From Chloroflexota bacterium (GTDB taxonomy: Bacteria > Chloroflexota > Anaerolineae > Anaerolineales > Anaerolineaceae), in NCBI GenBank assembly GCA_016838895.1, contig JAEKNU010000012.1, forward strand, positions 1 through 64,000: 64,000 nucleotides of DNA, given 5' to 3'. The notes under the pieces were generated by a model. That model ran no database searches. It saw nothing but the letters and a program-made list of their open reading frames with translations, and was not told the origin of the DNA. Positions 55,101-64,000 of this stretch are shown here, in pieces. Numbering within the stretch: position 1 is the stretch's first letter; each line of letters begins with the position of its first letter. Both the position numbers and the translations under genes were made by a program.

Positions 55101-58100
55101 GCATATAATACAAGTGAGAATAATTTGTCAAAGAGCTCAATTTCAGGGGGCTCAATATTTAACTGTTGCAAACTACGTTCTGCTTTCATTTTTTCGGCAT
55201 CAATACTGCGCTGTATGTATGTAGGGCTGACATACTTCAATATATTTTGTGTGATATTTGTTTTATTGATTGATGCAGTAGAGAGATAATAAATTGTGAT
55301 TGTTTCATGCGCAGGAATCTCACAGGTAATATTGATAGATGCAATAGGATCCAGGGAATTTTGGGTGGATTGAATTTCTTCAATATCGAAGTGATTTTTG
55401 AAAATTGCAGGATGATGAATATCTCCAGCTCGGCCAATGAAGTATTCTCTATCTGTGATGTACTTAACTTTTGAAATAAATTTTGAATCGCTGCACCAGG
55501 CGTGCCCAAAATGCAATGGTTTTTCATCGGCACTTCGCAATCTGCGAGAAAAATAAATTGTTTTCTCATCTTCATTTATTTCATTTTCGATAAAAAGTTT
55601 ATTGAATGCAGGATGTCTTTGATCTGAGAGTTGTTGTGAGAGGATGATTTCAGTATAGCTGCCAACAATGATTGTACGTGTTTCATCGGCCTGATTTGTT
55701 ATGCTGATGTGTCGTATTTCAACATCATCATCTGAAGTGACGATGATATCCATACGGGCAGCCATTTCATTTGCACTTTTTGTAAATTCAACTTTATGGG
55801 GATGGAATGCAATTTGCTGATAATTAACCGGACCCGGAATAGGCATTTCAGAAATGGACCAAAGATTCTCTTCTTTAGGTTCATACAAGTAGTACCAGCT
55901 TCCATATTGATTCAATGAGCGATCATTTCTCCAACGAGAGATGTCCCGGTCTTCGTATCGTGTGAATCCGGCACCATCATTACTGATCACAACGTGATAT
56001 TTTCCATTGGAAAGCAGGTGTAATACTGGGGGATCGGTTTTTGCAGATGGGAACCATGCATCATATACCAGCCTTTTTCGTTGCGGCGCATGAAATTCTG
56101 ATTCCATGATATGAGGGTAATCAACTGGCATATCACGTCCAATGGTTTCATACAAAAGAATTTCTAAAGCACTGATTTCTGGATCGCCGTGAAAGGCTTT
56201 TATCAGGCATTTGTTTTTCAAGTGGTTGCATATTGCTGTTAGAACCATGCCCTGATGATGTGCCATGTAAGATTTTACAATGCGGCCTTCCTTTTCCGGT
56301 GATCGTTCAGGTGTGAAATCTAATGCTTCATAATATCCATAAATTCCTCTGGCATGATGTTTATTTAAACGCTCCATGTTTAGCAGAACCTTGGCAGGTG
56401 CTTGCAAGGTACACATCAGGGATGCATAAGGTGCGATTACCAAATCATTGGCAAGGCCGCGTTTTAATCCCAGACCCGGTGTTCCAAATGCGCGATATTG
56501 ATAATTCATCTGTGAGTCGAAATGATAATAACCTGATTCTGAAATACCCCAGGGAATATCGTGGCGGTGTGCATAGTTTATCTGCCGCTCAATGGCGCTA
56601 TTTACACTGATGCCCATTATGGATTGTTCGGGATTTTTCATAATGGCTGTCGGCATTAAATATTCGAACATCGTGGCGCTCCATGATAGTAGTGTCCATT
56701 GATTATCTACGCGAGTGATTGGGCGCGCTAAATGTTTCCAATGTGTTTGGGGAACATCCCCTTTTGCGATGGAGATAAAACTGGCAATCCGTGATTCTGA
56801 AGCGAGTAAATCGTAATAATTATTATCCAATTGTCCAGTTTCAATATTGTATCCAATATGAAATACCTGGCGTTCCTCATGGAATAGGAACCCAAATTGA
56901 GTGTTCTGATATTTCGATTTTAATTGGCCTGCAAGGGAATTGATTGTATGCTTTTGTTGATTAGTTAATCGACGTGTTATTTCAATATGTTGCTCGAGAT
57001 CACTTGACCATTTTTCAATTAATAACCTTAAGGTTGCTGAGGCACGAAAATATAATTGCGATTTCGCGTAGCGTAGCTTTTGTGACAATGTGTTCGCTAA
57101 TTCATGATGGGGGATATTTGCTGGCAAGCGCAATGTATCTTCGATAATATCAATGAGTTGGCTGGCAGCTTCCTCATGACTTTCCATTGCTTTTATTTCT
57201 TCGATAAAGCGGTACGCTGCCAAAATCCAGGGTGCCTGGTAATGAAAATCTGCGATGATATTATCAACCTGGTAATGAGTTCGGCCCACCCATATTCGGA
57301 TTGCGTTAATTGTTTCTCTATTTATCAAGGTTGCATTATTTTCAACCAGATTAAGAATCGTTTCTTCCAATGTATTCCATGTTGTTTCAATGAAATTGCG
57401 CAAGTTAATAATCCATTCGGAGGGTTCAGTTTTCCAATCTTCAATATCACGACCAATTTTGGCGATTTGAAAAAGTACATTGTCTTTTTCTTCAATGATG
57501 GGAATATCGCAAATGATTTCTTGTATCACTGAAAAACAATCCAATAATCCTTCGAATTGCTGCCATTTAATAATTGGATCGTCTATAATTTGTTGTAAAT
57601 AATTACTCAGGGTCAGGTAACAAGCGGCTAAGTTGCCACTATCTACTGTGGAGATATACCGCGGGGGGAGAGGCAATAAACTTTGTGTATCGTACCAGTT
57701 ATACAAATGTCCACGATATTGTTCCATAATAGAGATTGTTTTCATAGTTTGTTGTATACGGTATGTCATATCAATGTAGGAAACGTAACCTAATTCATAG
57801 GCGGTGCTGATAGATAATAGATATAATCCGATATTGGTTGGTGAAGTACGATGCGCAACCACGCCTTTTGGTGATTCCTGGAAATGATCAGGCGGCAGCC
57901 AAGAATCATCAGGTCCAACAAATGTTTCAAAAAACATCCATGTGCGTAAGGCAGTATTGCGAAAAATCTGATTGGCTCTGGCTGGCAAAGTTTCATCTTT
58001 TTGCTGAATTGGTTTGCTAATCAGTAGCGCAATACTAGGTGTGAACAACCAGAGAACGGCCCAAGGGAATGCAGCAGGAATTGACTTGATGTGAATGAAT

Positions 58101-60751
58101 ATAAGAACAATAAAAGCGATTGTTACAGCCATATTGGCTTTTACTAACCTTCGCCAAACCAGGCTATGTTTGGGTTGATTTCTTGATAGACGAATGGTGT
58201 GAGCAGCGGTCACCCATTGTAATAAACGTTTCCGTGACACATAAATTCTATACAGTACACTAAGAATAGCATCCAAATTTATAGCAGTCTCTGCAATCAG
58301 GAGTAGTATGCTAAAAAAGCTTCTCGCAGCGGCATATAGCACATTTTTGTTAAATATTGAAATTCCTTCCTGATTAATGATTTGCAGTAGAACGGGTAAA
58401 AAAATTGCCAGAAGTGTAATAGACAAAGATAGAAATATCAATTGAGGAAAGAAGAACCAGGTTAATGCCAAAATTAACACAATAGAAGGAGAAAAAAGAC
58501 TGCGCCGCAAATTATCAGTGATTTTCCAACGCCCCATAAAGGATAAACCGTTGACGATATCCCCAGTCCATCGATTTGGAATGCCAGGTAAAAGCCAGGG
58601 CGTTAATTGCCAATCCCCTCGAATCCAACGATGTTGACGATTAAGATATGAGAAGATATCACCTGGAAAATCCTCATAAACGACAATGTCAGATGCCAGG
58701 GCGACCCGACTGAATATGCCTTCAAATAAATCATGGCTGAGCAAGGTGTTTTCTTTGATGCGATTTTCCATTGTATTGGCAAAAACTTTAATATCATAAA
58801 TCCCTTTACCAATATAGATCCCTTCACCAAATAAATCCATATATGTATCCGAAACAGCTCGGGTGTATAAGTCAAAGTATGTGTCTTCAACGAATATTTT
58901 TGAAAAAATTGTTGGCCTGGAAGAAGCCGGACTAATTTGAACTCTCGGCTGTAAGATAGCGTACCCTTTAACTACTTTTTGGTTTTCTGCATCAAAAACA
59001 GCCTGATTCAATGGATGAGCCAAGGTAGCTACCATGGTAATGGCAGTCTGAAATGGCAGATCTGTATCCGAGTCCAGCGTGATGATGTATTTTGTACCAT
59101 GAAGAAAATATTTTTCACCAATAATTGTTTGAAAAGCCGATTCATCTTGATGTATTAAATAGTTGTTTAATTGAGTTAGCTTTCCACGTTTCCTTTCCCA
59201 ACCCATCCAACAACTTTCGCTTTCATTCCAAAATCGTTTTCGATGGAAAAGATAAAAGACTGGTTTGTGTTTTTGGTTTAATGATTCGATGCCAGAACAA
59301 ACAAGATTGAGCAGATGTTGATCTTCTGGCATTGTTTCCTCGGCTGCATCAGTGAAATCTGTGAGCAGGACATAGAATAAGTTGGTCACAGAATTTGATA
59401 GATAGTGCTTTTCCAGTTGTTGGATAATTAGTTTGATTTCCTTTTTTGATCCTAAAAGGGAAGGAATGACCACAGCAGTTTGAAACGTTTTAGGAATTCC
59501 TTTTGAAAAATCCATTTTAGGTAATGTGCGAGGTGGGAGGGTTTTTGAAAAGATGAAGTTTGATATCCCAATGCAGATAGATAGTATTGGCAAGGATGCT
59601 GCCAGAGAGAATAACAATAATGAAGTTAATTTAACCATAGGAACTGAAATGGCGAATATACTGCTGTACAAGATTATAAGTAAAAAAATGATCAAAGTGA
59701 AATAGGATTGTTTTGGATGTTTTATTGCCCAATCTTTGAATTGATTTGGCGGATTTATCTGAAGATGTTGATCCTTGATTAGTTCTTCTTTCCCATCTTC
59801 AAGAAGATAATAACCAACATGGGTTTTTCTTTTTAATAATTGATTTGTTAATGTTGATAAATCTGCTGCATTGGCTAATTGGGATTCATTTTGCCTGCAT
59901 TTCCGGATGATATGTTCTGCGATTTGAACCTCATGCAGGGGTGAATGAGAGGCGAGCTCCTCCAAGGCGCGGCGATATAAATCGCGTGATTCAAAATCCA
60001 TATTCGCATAGATATCCGAAGGATCTTTTGAAAAAATGCTTTCAAGGGGACTGCATTCCTCAAAAAATATTTGCCAATCAATAGCGGAAAGTAAACGTAA
60101 ACCTGGAATTGCACGAGCAATCACTTCTTCCGGAGAAATCTGCATGTTATCAAAATAGGGGTCTACTTGCGAGGTGATCCGTTCATTCAAAGATAATTCA
60201 GGTGATTGATTAATTGCGTATGCTAAAGCTGCAATTAATCCGAACCTTAACATCGATGGAATAGCCCACAATTCCCCTGTAGATAGGGACTGCTGTTTTA
60301 AAAATTTCAGGATAATTTCTTTGGTCTGATCCTCATCAATTAAGCAACAGGTATTTCTAAGGATCAGCATTGCCAATACGAAAATCCTGATACTTCCCTG
60401 ATAGGGATTTTCGCAAAATCTGGGTAGTTGTTTCTCATAGGTAGTGGGAAGATTATCTCTAACTTGACGAATTGATTGTTCAATAATGATGTAATTATCC
60501 AACATCCATTCTGCCGCAGGTGATAAATTTACCAATAATTCCGAAGATTCCTGATATTGCTGATATCCTGCTTTGATAACAATCTCAAAAGGATCAATTT
60601 CCTTCAAAATGGAAGGTAATCTCCTGGTGTTCTTAAATTTATCTGTTTTTACAGCAGCTAAATTTGTTAAAATTGCTTCCAAACTGTCATCTGCGTCTGC
60701 ATATGGCCAAAGGCAGTGATTGTGTTCTTTTACCGGTATTTTTGATCCCAT
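52181..60751 (-). CDS. Cyclic beta-1,2-glucan synthase-like protein (NdvB/ChvB/Cgs family)
   Basis: 2856 aa, as long as Brucella Cgs and Agrobacterium ChvB. Order: cytoplasmic N-part, helices near 355-420, GT84 glycosyltransferase with DSDTD (about 558) and QHRW (about 707, the QxxRW motif), helices about 745-900, a glucoamylase-like region near 1000-1500, and two carbohydrate-binding/GH94 phosphorylase blocks to the end. The GH94 catalytic Asp sits in HDWNDGF (about 2534), and the RVEPYVIAADVY and GGWTWYTGSASW motifs are intact. It should make and size cyclic glucans from UDP-glucose. Starts 5 nt after the Usp stop. Confidence 0.9.
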   Translation of the reverse strand: MGSKIPVKEHNHCLWPYADADDSLEAILTNLAAVKTDKFKNTRRLPSILKEIDPFEIVIKAGYQQYQESSELLVNLSPAAEWMLDNYIIIEQSIRQVRDNLPTTYEKQLPRFCENPYQGSIRIFVLAMLILRNTCCLIDEDQTKEIILKFLKQQSLSTGELWAIPSMLRFGLIAALAYAINQSPELSLNERITSQVDPYFDNMQISPEEVIARAIPGLRLLSAIDWQIFFEECSPLESIFSKDPSDIYANMDFESRDLYRRALEELASHSPLHEVQIAEHIIRKCRQNESQLANAADLSTLTNQLLKRKTHVGYYLLEDGKEELIKDQHLQINPPNQFKDWAIKHPKQSYFTLIIFLLIILYSSIFAISVPMVKLTSLLLFSLAASLPILSICIGISNFIFSKTLPPRTLPKMDFSKGIPKTFQTAVVIPSLLGSKKEIKLIIQQLEKHYLSNSVTNLFYVLLTDFTDAAEETMPEDQHLLNLVCSGIESLNQKHKPVFYLFHRKRFWNESESCWMGWERKRGKLTQLNNYLIHQDESAFQTIIGEKYFLHGTKYIITLDSDTDLPFQTAITMVATLAHPLNQAVFDAENQKVVKGYAILQPRVQISPASSRPTIFSKIFVEDTYFDLYTRAVSDTYMDLFGEGIYIGKGIYDIKVFANTMENRIKENTLLSHDLFEGIFSRVALASDIVVYEDFPGDIFSYLNRQHRWIRGDWQLTPWLLPGIPNRWTGDIVNGLSFMGRWKITDNLRRSLFSPSIVLILALTWFFFPQLIFLSLSITLLAIFLPVLLQIINQEGISIFNKNVLYAAARSFFSILLLIAETAINLDAILSVLYRIYVSRKRLLQWVTAAHTIRLSRNQPKHSLVWRRLVKANMAVTIAFIVLIFIHIKSIPAAFPWAVLWLFTPSIALLISKPIQQKDETLPARANQIFRNTALRTWMFFETFVGPDDSWLPPDHFQESPKGVVAHRTSPTNIGLYLLSISTAYELGYVSYIDMTYRIQQTMKTISIMEQYRGHLYNWYDTQSLLPLPPRYISTVDSGNLAACYLTLSNYLQQIIDDPIIKWQQFEGLLDCFSVIQEIICDIPIIEEKDNVLFQIAKIGRDIEDWKTEPSEWIINLRNFIETTWNTLEETILNLVENNATLINRETINAIRIWVGRTHYQVDNIIADFHYQAPWILAAYRFIEEIKAMESHEEAASQLIDIIEDTLRLPANIPHHELANTLSQKLRYAKSQLYFRASATLRLLIEKWSSDLEQHIEITRRLTNQQKHTINSLAGQLKSKYQNTQFGFLFHEERQVFHIGYNIETGQLDNNYYDLLASESRIASFISIAKGDVPQTHWKHLARPITRVDNQWTLLSWSATMFEYLMPTAIMKNPEQSIMGISVNSAIERQINYAHRHDIPWGISESGYYHFDSQMNYQYRAFGTPGLGLKRGLANDLVIAPYASLMCTLQAPAKVLLNMERLNKHHARGIYGYYEALDFTPERSPEKEGRIVKSYMAHHQGMVLTAICNHLKNKCLIKAFHGDPEISALEILLYETIGRDMPVDYPHIMESEFHAPQRKRLVYDAWFPSAKTDPPVLHLLSNGKYHVVISNDGAGFTRYEDRDISRWRNDRSLNQYGSWYYLYEPKEENLWSISEMPIPGPVNYQQIAFHPHKVEFTKSANEMAARMDIIVTSDDDVEIRHISITNQADETRTIIVGSYTEIILSQQLSDQRHPAFNKLFIENEINEDEKTIYFSRRLRSADEKPLHFGHAWCSDSKFISKVKYITDREYFIGRAGDIHHPAIFKNHFDIEEIQSTQNSLDPIASINITCEIPAHETITIYYLSTASINKTNITQNILKYVSPTYIQRSIDAEKMKAERSLQQLNIEPPEIELFDKLFSLVLYANDKLRTKQEILKRNQLGQSGLWPYGISGDFPICLIRINELEEINNLSTILKGYIFWRSRHMQIDLVLLNERDTTYDQELNILLQRLLSKLGATPWLNRKGGIYILRADQMPLESQTLLKTSANVVLSVDDKTFKDLLTEKFMELEYLPDFHATLPPIESSLGSELLSPVQELNFRNQIGGFSENGEKYHMLIDHEHIPPAPWINVISNPNFGFTISESGIGYSWAGNSGENRLTSWSNDPLQDQPGEAIYLRDEETGQYWSPSFLPVGDDMPYEVIHGAGYTSFTHSSHGILTTLTYFTDKIDPIKCARLTIQNVRERICRISSTYYADWVLGTYKHQNQLFIQQHFDTYLHAILARNTFNPDFAQKTAFLAATRTPQWITTNRAEFIGRNGSFRNPMALGQVALSGDISSVHDPCAVMSHIIWLSPGEKKEITYLLGQGDDEADAKHLIHKYQNFEQTNNALSRSVRFWTGITNSVQVKTPEPSFDIMVNQWLLYQSISSRFLGRSAFYQSSGAYGFRDQLQDTIAYLIAKPEWTRDFILEAARHQFTEGDVLHWWHPPAGRGVRTHCSDDLLWLPYVVSEYINRTGDDSILDERIPFLIAAQLAENEHDRYDQFPQENEQYSILEHCLRAIHRSDTKGAHGLPLIGSHDWNDGFSRIGIKGKGESVWLGWFLCVVVERFAKICEGRNKPLLAEELLKKKESLINTILSQAWDGKWFTRAYFDDGTPLGTAANAECKIDAIAQSWAVFAGLKENPKVQLALQSVKDNLIREEDKLILLFTPPLDKSTQDPGYIKGYQPGIRENGGQYTHAAAWTIWAFADAGQADYAFKLYQMINPIHHSNSPDKVTQYRVEPYVIAADVYSAPQHLGRGGWTWYTGSASWMYRLGIERILGLCLEKDGFTLNPMIPKDWESYEIKLRLPRGSYDITVRNPMQVNSGVSTVLVDDQLMRSKLISWVTDSEVHQVVIRMGKE

Positions 60752-60755
60752 ACAT

Positions 60756-61724
60756 CTAATGCCCTTTTTTCTGTAATTCGGTTAATTGTCCCATTGATAT
60801 TTTCACCTGGTCAGGTGTCATATCCTGAACAATTAATAATGGCGTTGTGCCAAACGCTATGAAATTCGTGACCAGGCTGGAAAAAGGCCAATGACTTTTT
60901 CCGGAATAGCCATGTGCACAAAAAGCGACCAGGTCAGCATTGGATTTAGCAATATATTCATGCAAAGCCGTTGAAATGCTTTCACAAGCAACAATATGCG
61001 GCGAAAAACTGAACTCTTCACTTTCCATGCGGTTTTTTAGCTGATTTAGATAGGATTCAGCTTCCTGACGATTTCTCTCGGTTATTGAATCCAGTAAAAG
61101 TTTATCGGAGTCTGACAGCGGAACACGGCTGGGCATATCTGGTCGATTTACCAGATGGATTGGAATCAGATTTGCGTGAAAATGTCTGGCGATCCAAGTG
61201 ACTGAAGAAATTGCACATTCTGCTCTTTGTGAAAGATCCAAAGGAATGACAATTTTTTTGTACTGATATGCAGCATTACTGCCTGTTTCGGAGAGAGTAG
61301 CCCTGATAATCAGAATAGGTTTAAAGACATTGATCAATATGCGTTGAACATTACTACTGACATTCCACCCACTATGTCCAGATTGTCCATGGCTGGACAA
61401 AATTACAAAATCTACCTTATTCTGATTAACGTAATCAATAATGCGGTCTGATATGGATCCCTCCAACACTAGAAAATTGACTTCAATATCCAGTTTTTGT
61501 AATTGCTTTTGAACGGCAACCAAATAATTTTCTGCTTCAGTTTGATGCATTCTCCAATCAAAAGTTTTGATAGGGGTACGTTTACCATCAATGTTACCTT
61601 CGGGGTCCAGTACACGTAGAAGCGTGATTTTCGCATTAAATGCTTTGGCGAAACTAATAGCGTGCGGCAATACACATTCGGCCAGTTTTGAGCCATCAAT
61701 TGGTACAAGTATATGATTAATCAC
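60756..61724 (-). CDS. Tandem universal stress protein (two UspA domains)
   Basis: 322 aa from GTG (GAGGG 7 nt upstream). Domain 1 spans about 1-145 with ILVPIDGS and the ATP-loop SSHGQSGHSGWNVSSN. Domain 2 spans about 158-305 with IVIPLDLSQRAE and CAHGYSGKSHW. Domain 1 fits the nucleotide-binding GxxG...S/T pattern. Directly upstream of, and translationally coupled to, the giant glucan synthase; this suggests stress- or energy-linked control of glucan production (inference). Confidence 0.9.
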   Translation of the reverse strand: MINHILVPIDGSKLAECVLPHAISFAKAFNAKITLLRVLDPEGNIDGKRTPIKTFDWRMHQTEAENYLVAVQKQLQKLDIEVNFLVLEGSISDRIIDYVNQNKVDFVILSSHGQSGHSGWNVSSNVQRILINVFKPILIIRATLSETGSNAAYQYKKIVIPLDLSQRAECAISSVTWIARHFHANLIPIHLVNRPDMPSRVPLSDSDKLLLDSITERNRQEAESYLNQLKNRMESEEFSFSPHIVACESISTALHEYIAKSNADLVAFCAHGYSGKSHWPFSSLVTNFIAFGTTPLLIVQDMTPDQVKISMGQLTELQKKGH

Positions 61725-61750
61725 TTTTAATCCCTCGCTATTTACCCTTA

Positions 61751-61785
61751 AAAAGAATACAGCCGCTAAAATAGCTGAGCGGCTG
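61751..61785 (-). terminator. Terminator between GT39 gene and usp, inside the usp leader
   Basis: CAGCCGCT and AGCGGCTG form an 8-bp stem with a 10-nt loop, followed on the minus strand by TATTCTTTTT. It lies downstream of the candidate usp promoter, so it may attenuate usp-glucan synthase transcription as well as end the GT39 transcript. Confidence 0.65.
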
Positions 61786-61877
61786 CTGTGTTCAATAATG
61801 TATTTGTTGATGAATGTTATAGCTCAATTAATAAATTATATTCAAGACGTTAATAAAGTTGTTCATCTATGTTTAAT

Positions 61878-61906
61878 ATTATATACAAACTTACTCACAA
61901 AGGCAA
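61878..61906 (-). promoter_or_regulatory. Candidate promoter of the usp-glucan synthase operon
   Basis: Minus strand TTGCCT (61901-61906), 17-bp spacer, perfect TATAAT (61878-61883). Confidence 0.6.
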
Positions 61907-61934
61907 GATGTATAGACAACTAAAAAAGATCGGA

Positions 61935-63965
61935 TTACTCAGGTTGCCAAAAATATACCGAAAGGACGGGTTTTCCACAGTCGGTGATTTGATCATGCTC
62001 GCCATTAGGAAATGCTTTTTGAAGTATATCTAATTCATTACTTCTTGAAGGAATGAAAAAAAATACATAGGCTGTTCGGGCATTCAATTCATCTGGCATT
62101 GTTTTTATAGGATCAATAAATTCAAGATATTCTATACCTGGTGTTACAAAATCCATAGTGAGATGAGTATGAGCTTTTAATCGGGGTGCAGTAAGTAACA
62201 CTGGCGTATAAACTGGATCCAGATCTGCTACATAGGCAGCCACCTGCGAAGCTAAACGTGTATTGATGCTCCCATATTGGCAGGTGGGGCCATAAGTGAT
62301 GAAATAGGCATGAATATTGGAAAAAGTAAAAGCGATAACAATCAGCGTGGAAATCATTACAGGTATTGGCGTTTTCTGTTTAAGCATGCTTGAAAGAATT
62401 TCCAATAATTTATCTACACCAATGCCACAGAACAAACAAATTACTGGAAAAATAATCAGGATTCGGTAAGCGTTAAAAGAGGGCAAAATGACCAAGGCTC
62501 CCCCTACAAGAATACCAGACCAAAACCAGCCGTTCAGCAATAAATAGCGATCATCCCGAGTGTGCAGTAAACTGTAAATTAATCCAGCTATGAAAAAAGG
62601 ACTGCTAAATTTATCCAGCATGGGCAGGTTTGAATTATGAAATCCATACGAAGGATAATAAATCGTAGTCAGGAACGCCTGTTTAAATAGGATAAGAAAT
62701 AGTCGCAACTGACTGAATCCGGTTTTTGCAGATTCAGTAATTAACCATCCCGATTGGAAAACACCCATTTGATAAGCTCGTGCATTGAAAGTGATTGGAT
62801 TAGAAATTGCCCAGTAAATCATGGGGAGCGCACTAATCAATAGTGCCCCAATAAAAATACATAGATTTATAAAATTGGACTTTACCAGTTGTGATTTGAA
62901 TAAGCAAAGAAACAAAAGAAAAATGGGAATCAACAAAATAATTAATCGGGCACCCATGTATACATACAATGCCAATCCCAGTGATAATCCTGCCAGCAAC
63001 ATACGGTTTCTGGAGTGTTTTTTTAATCCGGTATAGAAAAAATATAAACTAAGGGTAGCAAAAAAAGCATCCTGAATACTGGTTACTGACATGATGCGGC
63101 TGAAATGTACATGGAAATTAGAAACAACCAGCAATAGTGTGCTGATCCATGCAGTACGGCGATTGAATAATTGTTTTGCAAATAAATACAAAAAAGGGAT
63201 TGTCAACGTACCACCGATAGCTGAACCAATTCTTAGAATTTTGAAACTAATCCCAAAAATTTTCATCATTCCAGCCAGAAAGAAGAAATACATGGTGCTA
63301 TTGCCAAATATGGTAATGAACATATTGCGTATCTGTCCATCCATAATGTCCATAATAATGGTGCCAAAGCGCCCTTCATCACCACTGATCACGTTTGGCA
63401 TGGAACCTAATTGGGAAAATCGCAGTATTGCAGCAAAGAGTGTCAGAAGCAAGATCGCGATAATATCATATCTATTATTCTGCATCCATGAACGGGTATT
63501 TATCTGATGTACTGATAGAAGGGAGCCGGCATATGAAATTATACTGAGCACCCAAATAATGAATATATCCCAGTGGGTATGGTCAGATGGCCTGTTAATT
63601 AACAGCAGTAAAGAGATAATCGAAAGAATAATGGCGACCCCAAACAGAATACTCCTACGCGGATTTTGCGTGATTAGTGTAATCAGATCAAATTGAGTGC
63701 TACGCTTTTTGATAAGGGGTATTTTATGGGAGGCAACTGAAGGGGATTGAATCTGTAAACGAAAGATTAGCAAAATCAAGATTAAACAAGCAATACCGTA
63801 ATACAGCAGACCTTGTTTTTCACTATTTGAATAAATGCTGAACTGATATTGTCCATAAACTGCAGAAACCAGGAATGCAGCCAGAAGTATTCCATCCCAG
63901 ACGCATTGAGATTTTGAGCGTTGCGTCAAACCACGATGAGGAATTTCATCCGATAATGTGGGCAT
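61935..63965 (-). CDS. GT39/PMT-type membrane glycosyltransferase
   Basis: 676 aa with about 13 or more helices. After an N-terminal membrane anchor, the PMT/ArnT part begins near 170 with NRYDIIAILLLTLFAAILRF and the catalytic acid pair in SGDEGRFG (about 197-200). It would transfer a sugar from a polyprenyl-phosphate donor to protein or lipid outside the membrane. The ATG at 63965 is the first, but its ribosome site is weak and the frame stays open to the window edge, so the true start could lie outside. Confidence 0.82.
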   Translation of the reverse strand: MPTLSDEIPHRGLTQRSKSQCVWDGILLAAFLVSAVYGQYQFSIYSNSEKQGLLYYGIACLILILLIFRLQIQSPSVASHKIPLIKKRSTQFDLITLITQNPRRSILFGVAIILSIISLLLLINRPSDHTHWDIFIIWVLSIISYAGSLLSVHQINTRSWMQNNRYDIIAILLLTLFAAILRFSQLGSMPNVISGDEGRFGTIIMDIMDGQIRNMFITIFGNSTMYFFFLAGMMKIFGISFKILRIGSAIGGTLTIPFLYLFAKQLFNRRTAWISTLLLVVSNFHVHFSRIMSVTSIQDAFFATLSLYFFYTGLKKHSRNRMLLAGLSLGLALYVYMGARLIILLIPIFLLFLCLFKSQLVKSNFINLCIFIGALLISALPMIYWAISNPITFNARAYQMGVFQSGWLITESAKTGFSQLRLFLILFKQAFLTTIYYPSYGFHNSNLPMLDKFSSPFFIAGLIYSLLHTRDDRYLLLNGWFWSGILVGGALVILPSFNAYRILIIFPVICLFCGIGVDKLLEILSSMLKQKTPIPVMISTLIVIAFTFSNIHAYFITYGPTCQYGSINTRLASQVAAYVADLDPVYTPVLLTAPRLKAHTHLTMDFVTPGIEYLEFIDPIKTMPDELNARTAYVFFFIPSRSNELDILQKAFPNGEHDQITDCGKPVLSVYFWQPE

Positions 63966-64000
63966 TTTCGCGTTTAAGGTATAAATTGACCAGGGAATTG

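Noticed and set aside
61800-61876. Short Asn/Ile-rich frame after the usp promoter as a third leader peptide
   Set aside because: It contains no clustered regulatory codon and shows no competing hairpins, unlike the two arginine leaders.

Overview
The window is a moderately AT-rich bacterial chromosome segment with dense operons, clear Shine-Dalgarno sites, frequent GTG/TTG starts and many lipoprotein signal peptides. An anaerobic ribonucleotide reductase (class III) and an oxygen-independent metabolic flavour (ATP-type PEP carboxykinase, a ferredoxin next to a Crp/Fnr regulator) suggest a strict or facultative anaerobe. The gene mix (PMT/GT39 and GT87 glycosyltransferases, an NdvB-like glucan synthase, MacB-like exporters, a non-discriminating-type AspRS) fits Chloroflexota, class Anaerolineae. 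This is an inference from protein style, not from a marker gene. I saw no rRNA, tRNA, CRISPR array, prophage or transposase.

Layout. 1-8000: a broken sugar-ABC permease remnant, a Gfo/Idh/MocA oxidoreductase, a decayed nucleotidyltransferase, ferredoxin, Crp/Fnr regulator, HtrA protease, Fur-family regulator, aspS and a pair of paralogous ribbon-helix-helix-like small proteins. 8000-11400: a cobalamin riboswitch with terminator controlling an anaerobic RNR operon in which the glycyl-radical domain of NrdD is a separate 70-aa gene, followed by nrdG. 11400-16230: an AspT/YidE-type transporter, then a MerR regulator and a Zn/Cd/Pb-type P1B ATPase with a MerR-type promoter. 16300-18920: a polar amino acid ABC transporter on the minus strand. 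19400-26450: two tandem giant lipoproteins and a PfkB kinase, with a vestige of a second kinase copy showing that the whole unit was duplicated. 26500-32350: a TetR-controlled MacAB-like exporter operon. 32400-35280: argG-argH. 35380-44790: a PIG-L deacetylase, a GntR regulator, a double-headed solute-binding lipoprotein, an aminotransferase, a hydantoinase/dihydroorotase-like enzyme, pyrB and pckA. 44800-64000: an AEC permease, a diguanylate cyclase and an envelope-polysaccharide region (cyclase-toroid protein, TolB-like propeller, LD-carboxypeptidase, HD hydrolase, GT87, a 2856-aa cyclic glucan synthase, tandem UspA and GT39).

The most notable observation is regulatory. Two separate minus-strand units, argG-argH and the amino acid ABC transporter, have the same leader plan: a strong promoter; an ATG about 3 nt from the predicted start of transcription with no ribosome binding site; a short peptide with clustered CGA arginine codons; and a competing hairpin set ending in an intrinsic terminator just before the structural gene. 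Together they look like an arginine-sensing transcription-attenuation regulon joining synthesis and uptake. A cobalamin riboswitch/terminator upstream of nrdD is a further attenuation device.

Second in interest are the split NrdD and the duplicated lipoprotein-kinase module. All assignments come from reading the sequence; no database search was possible.
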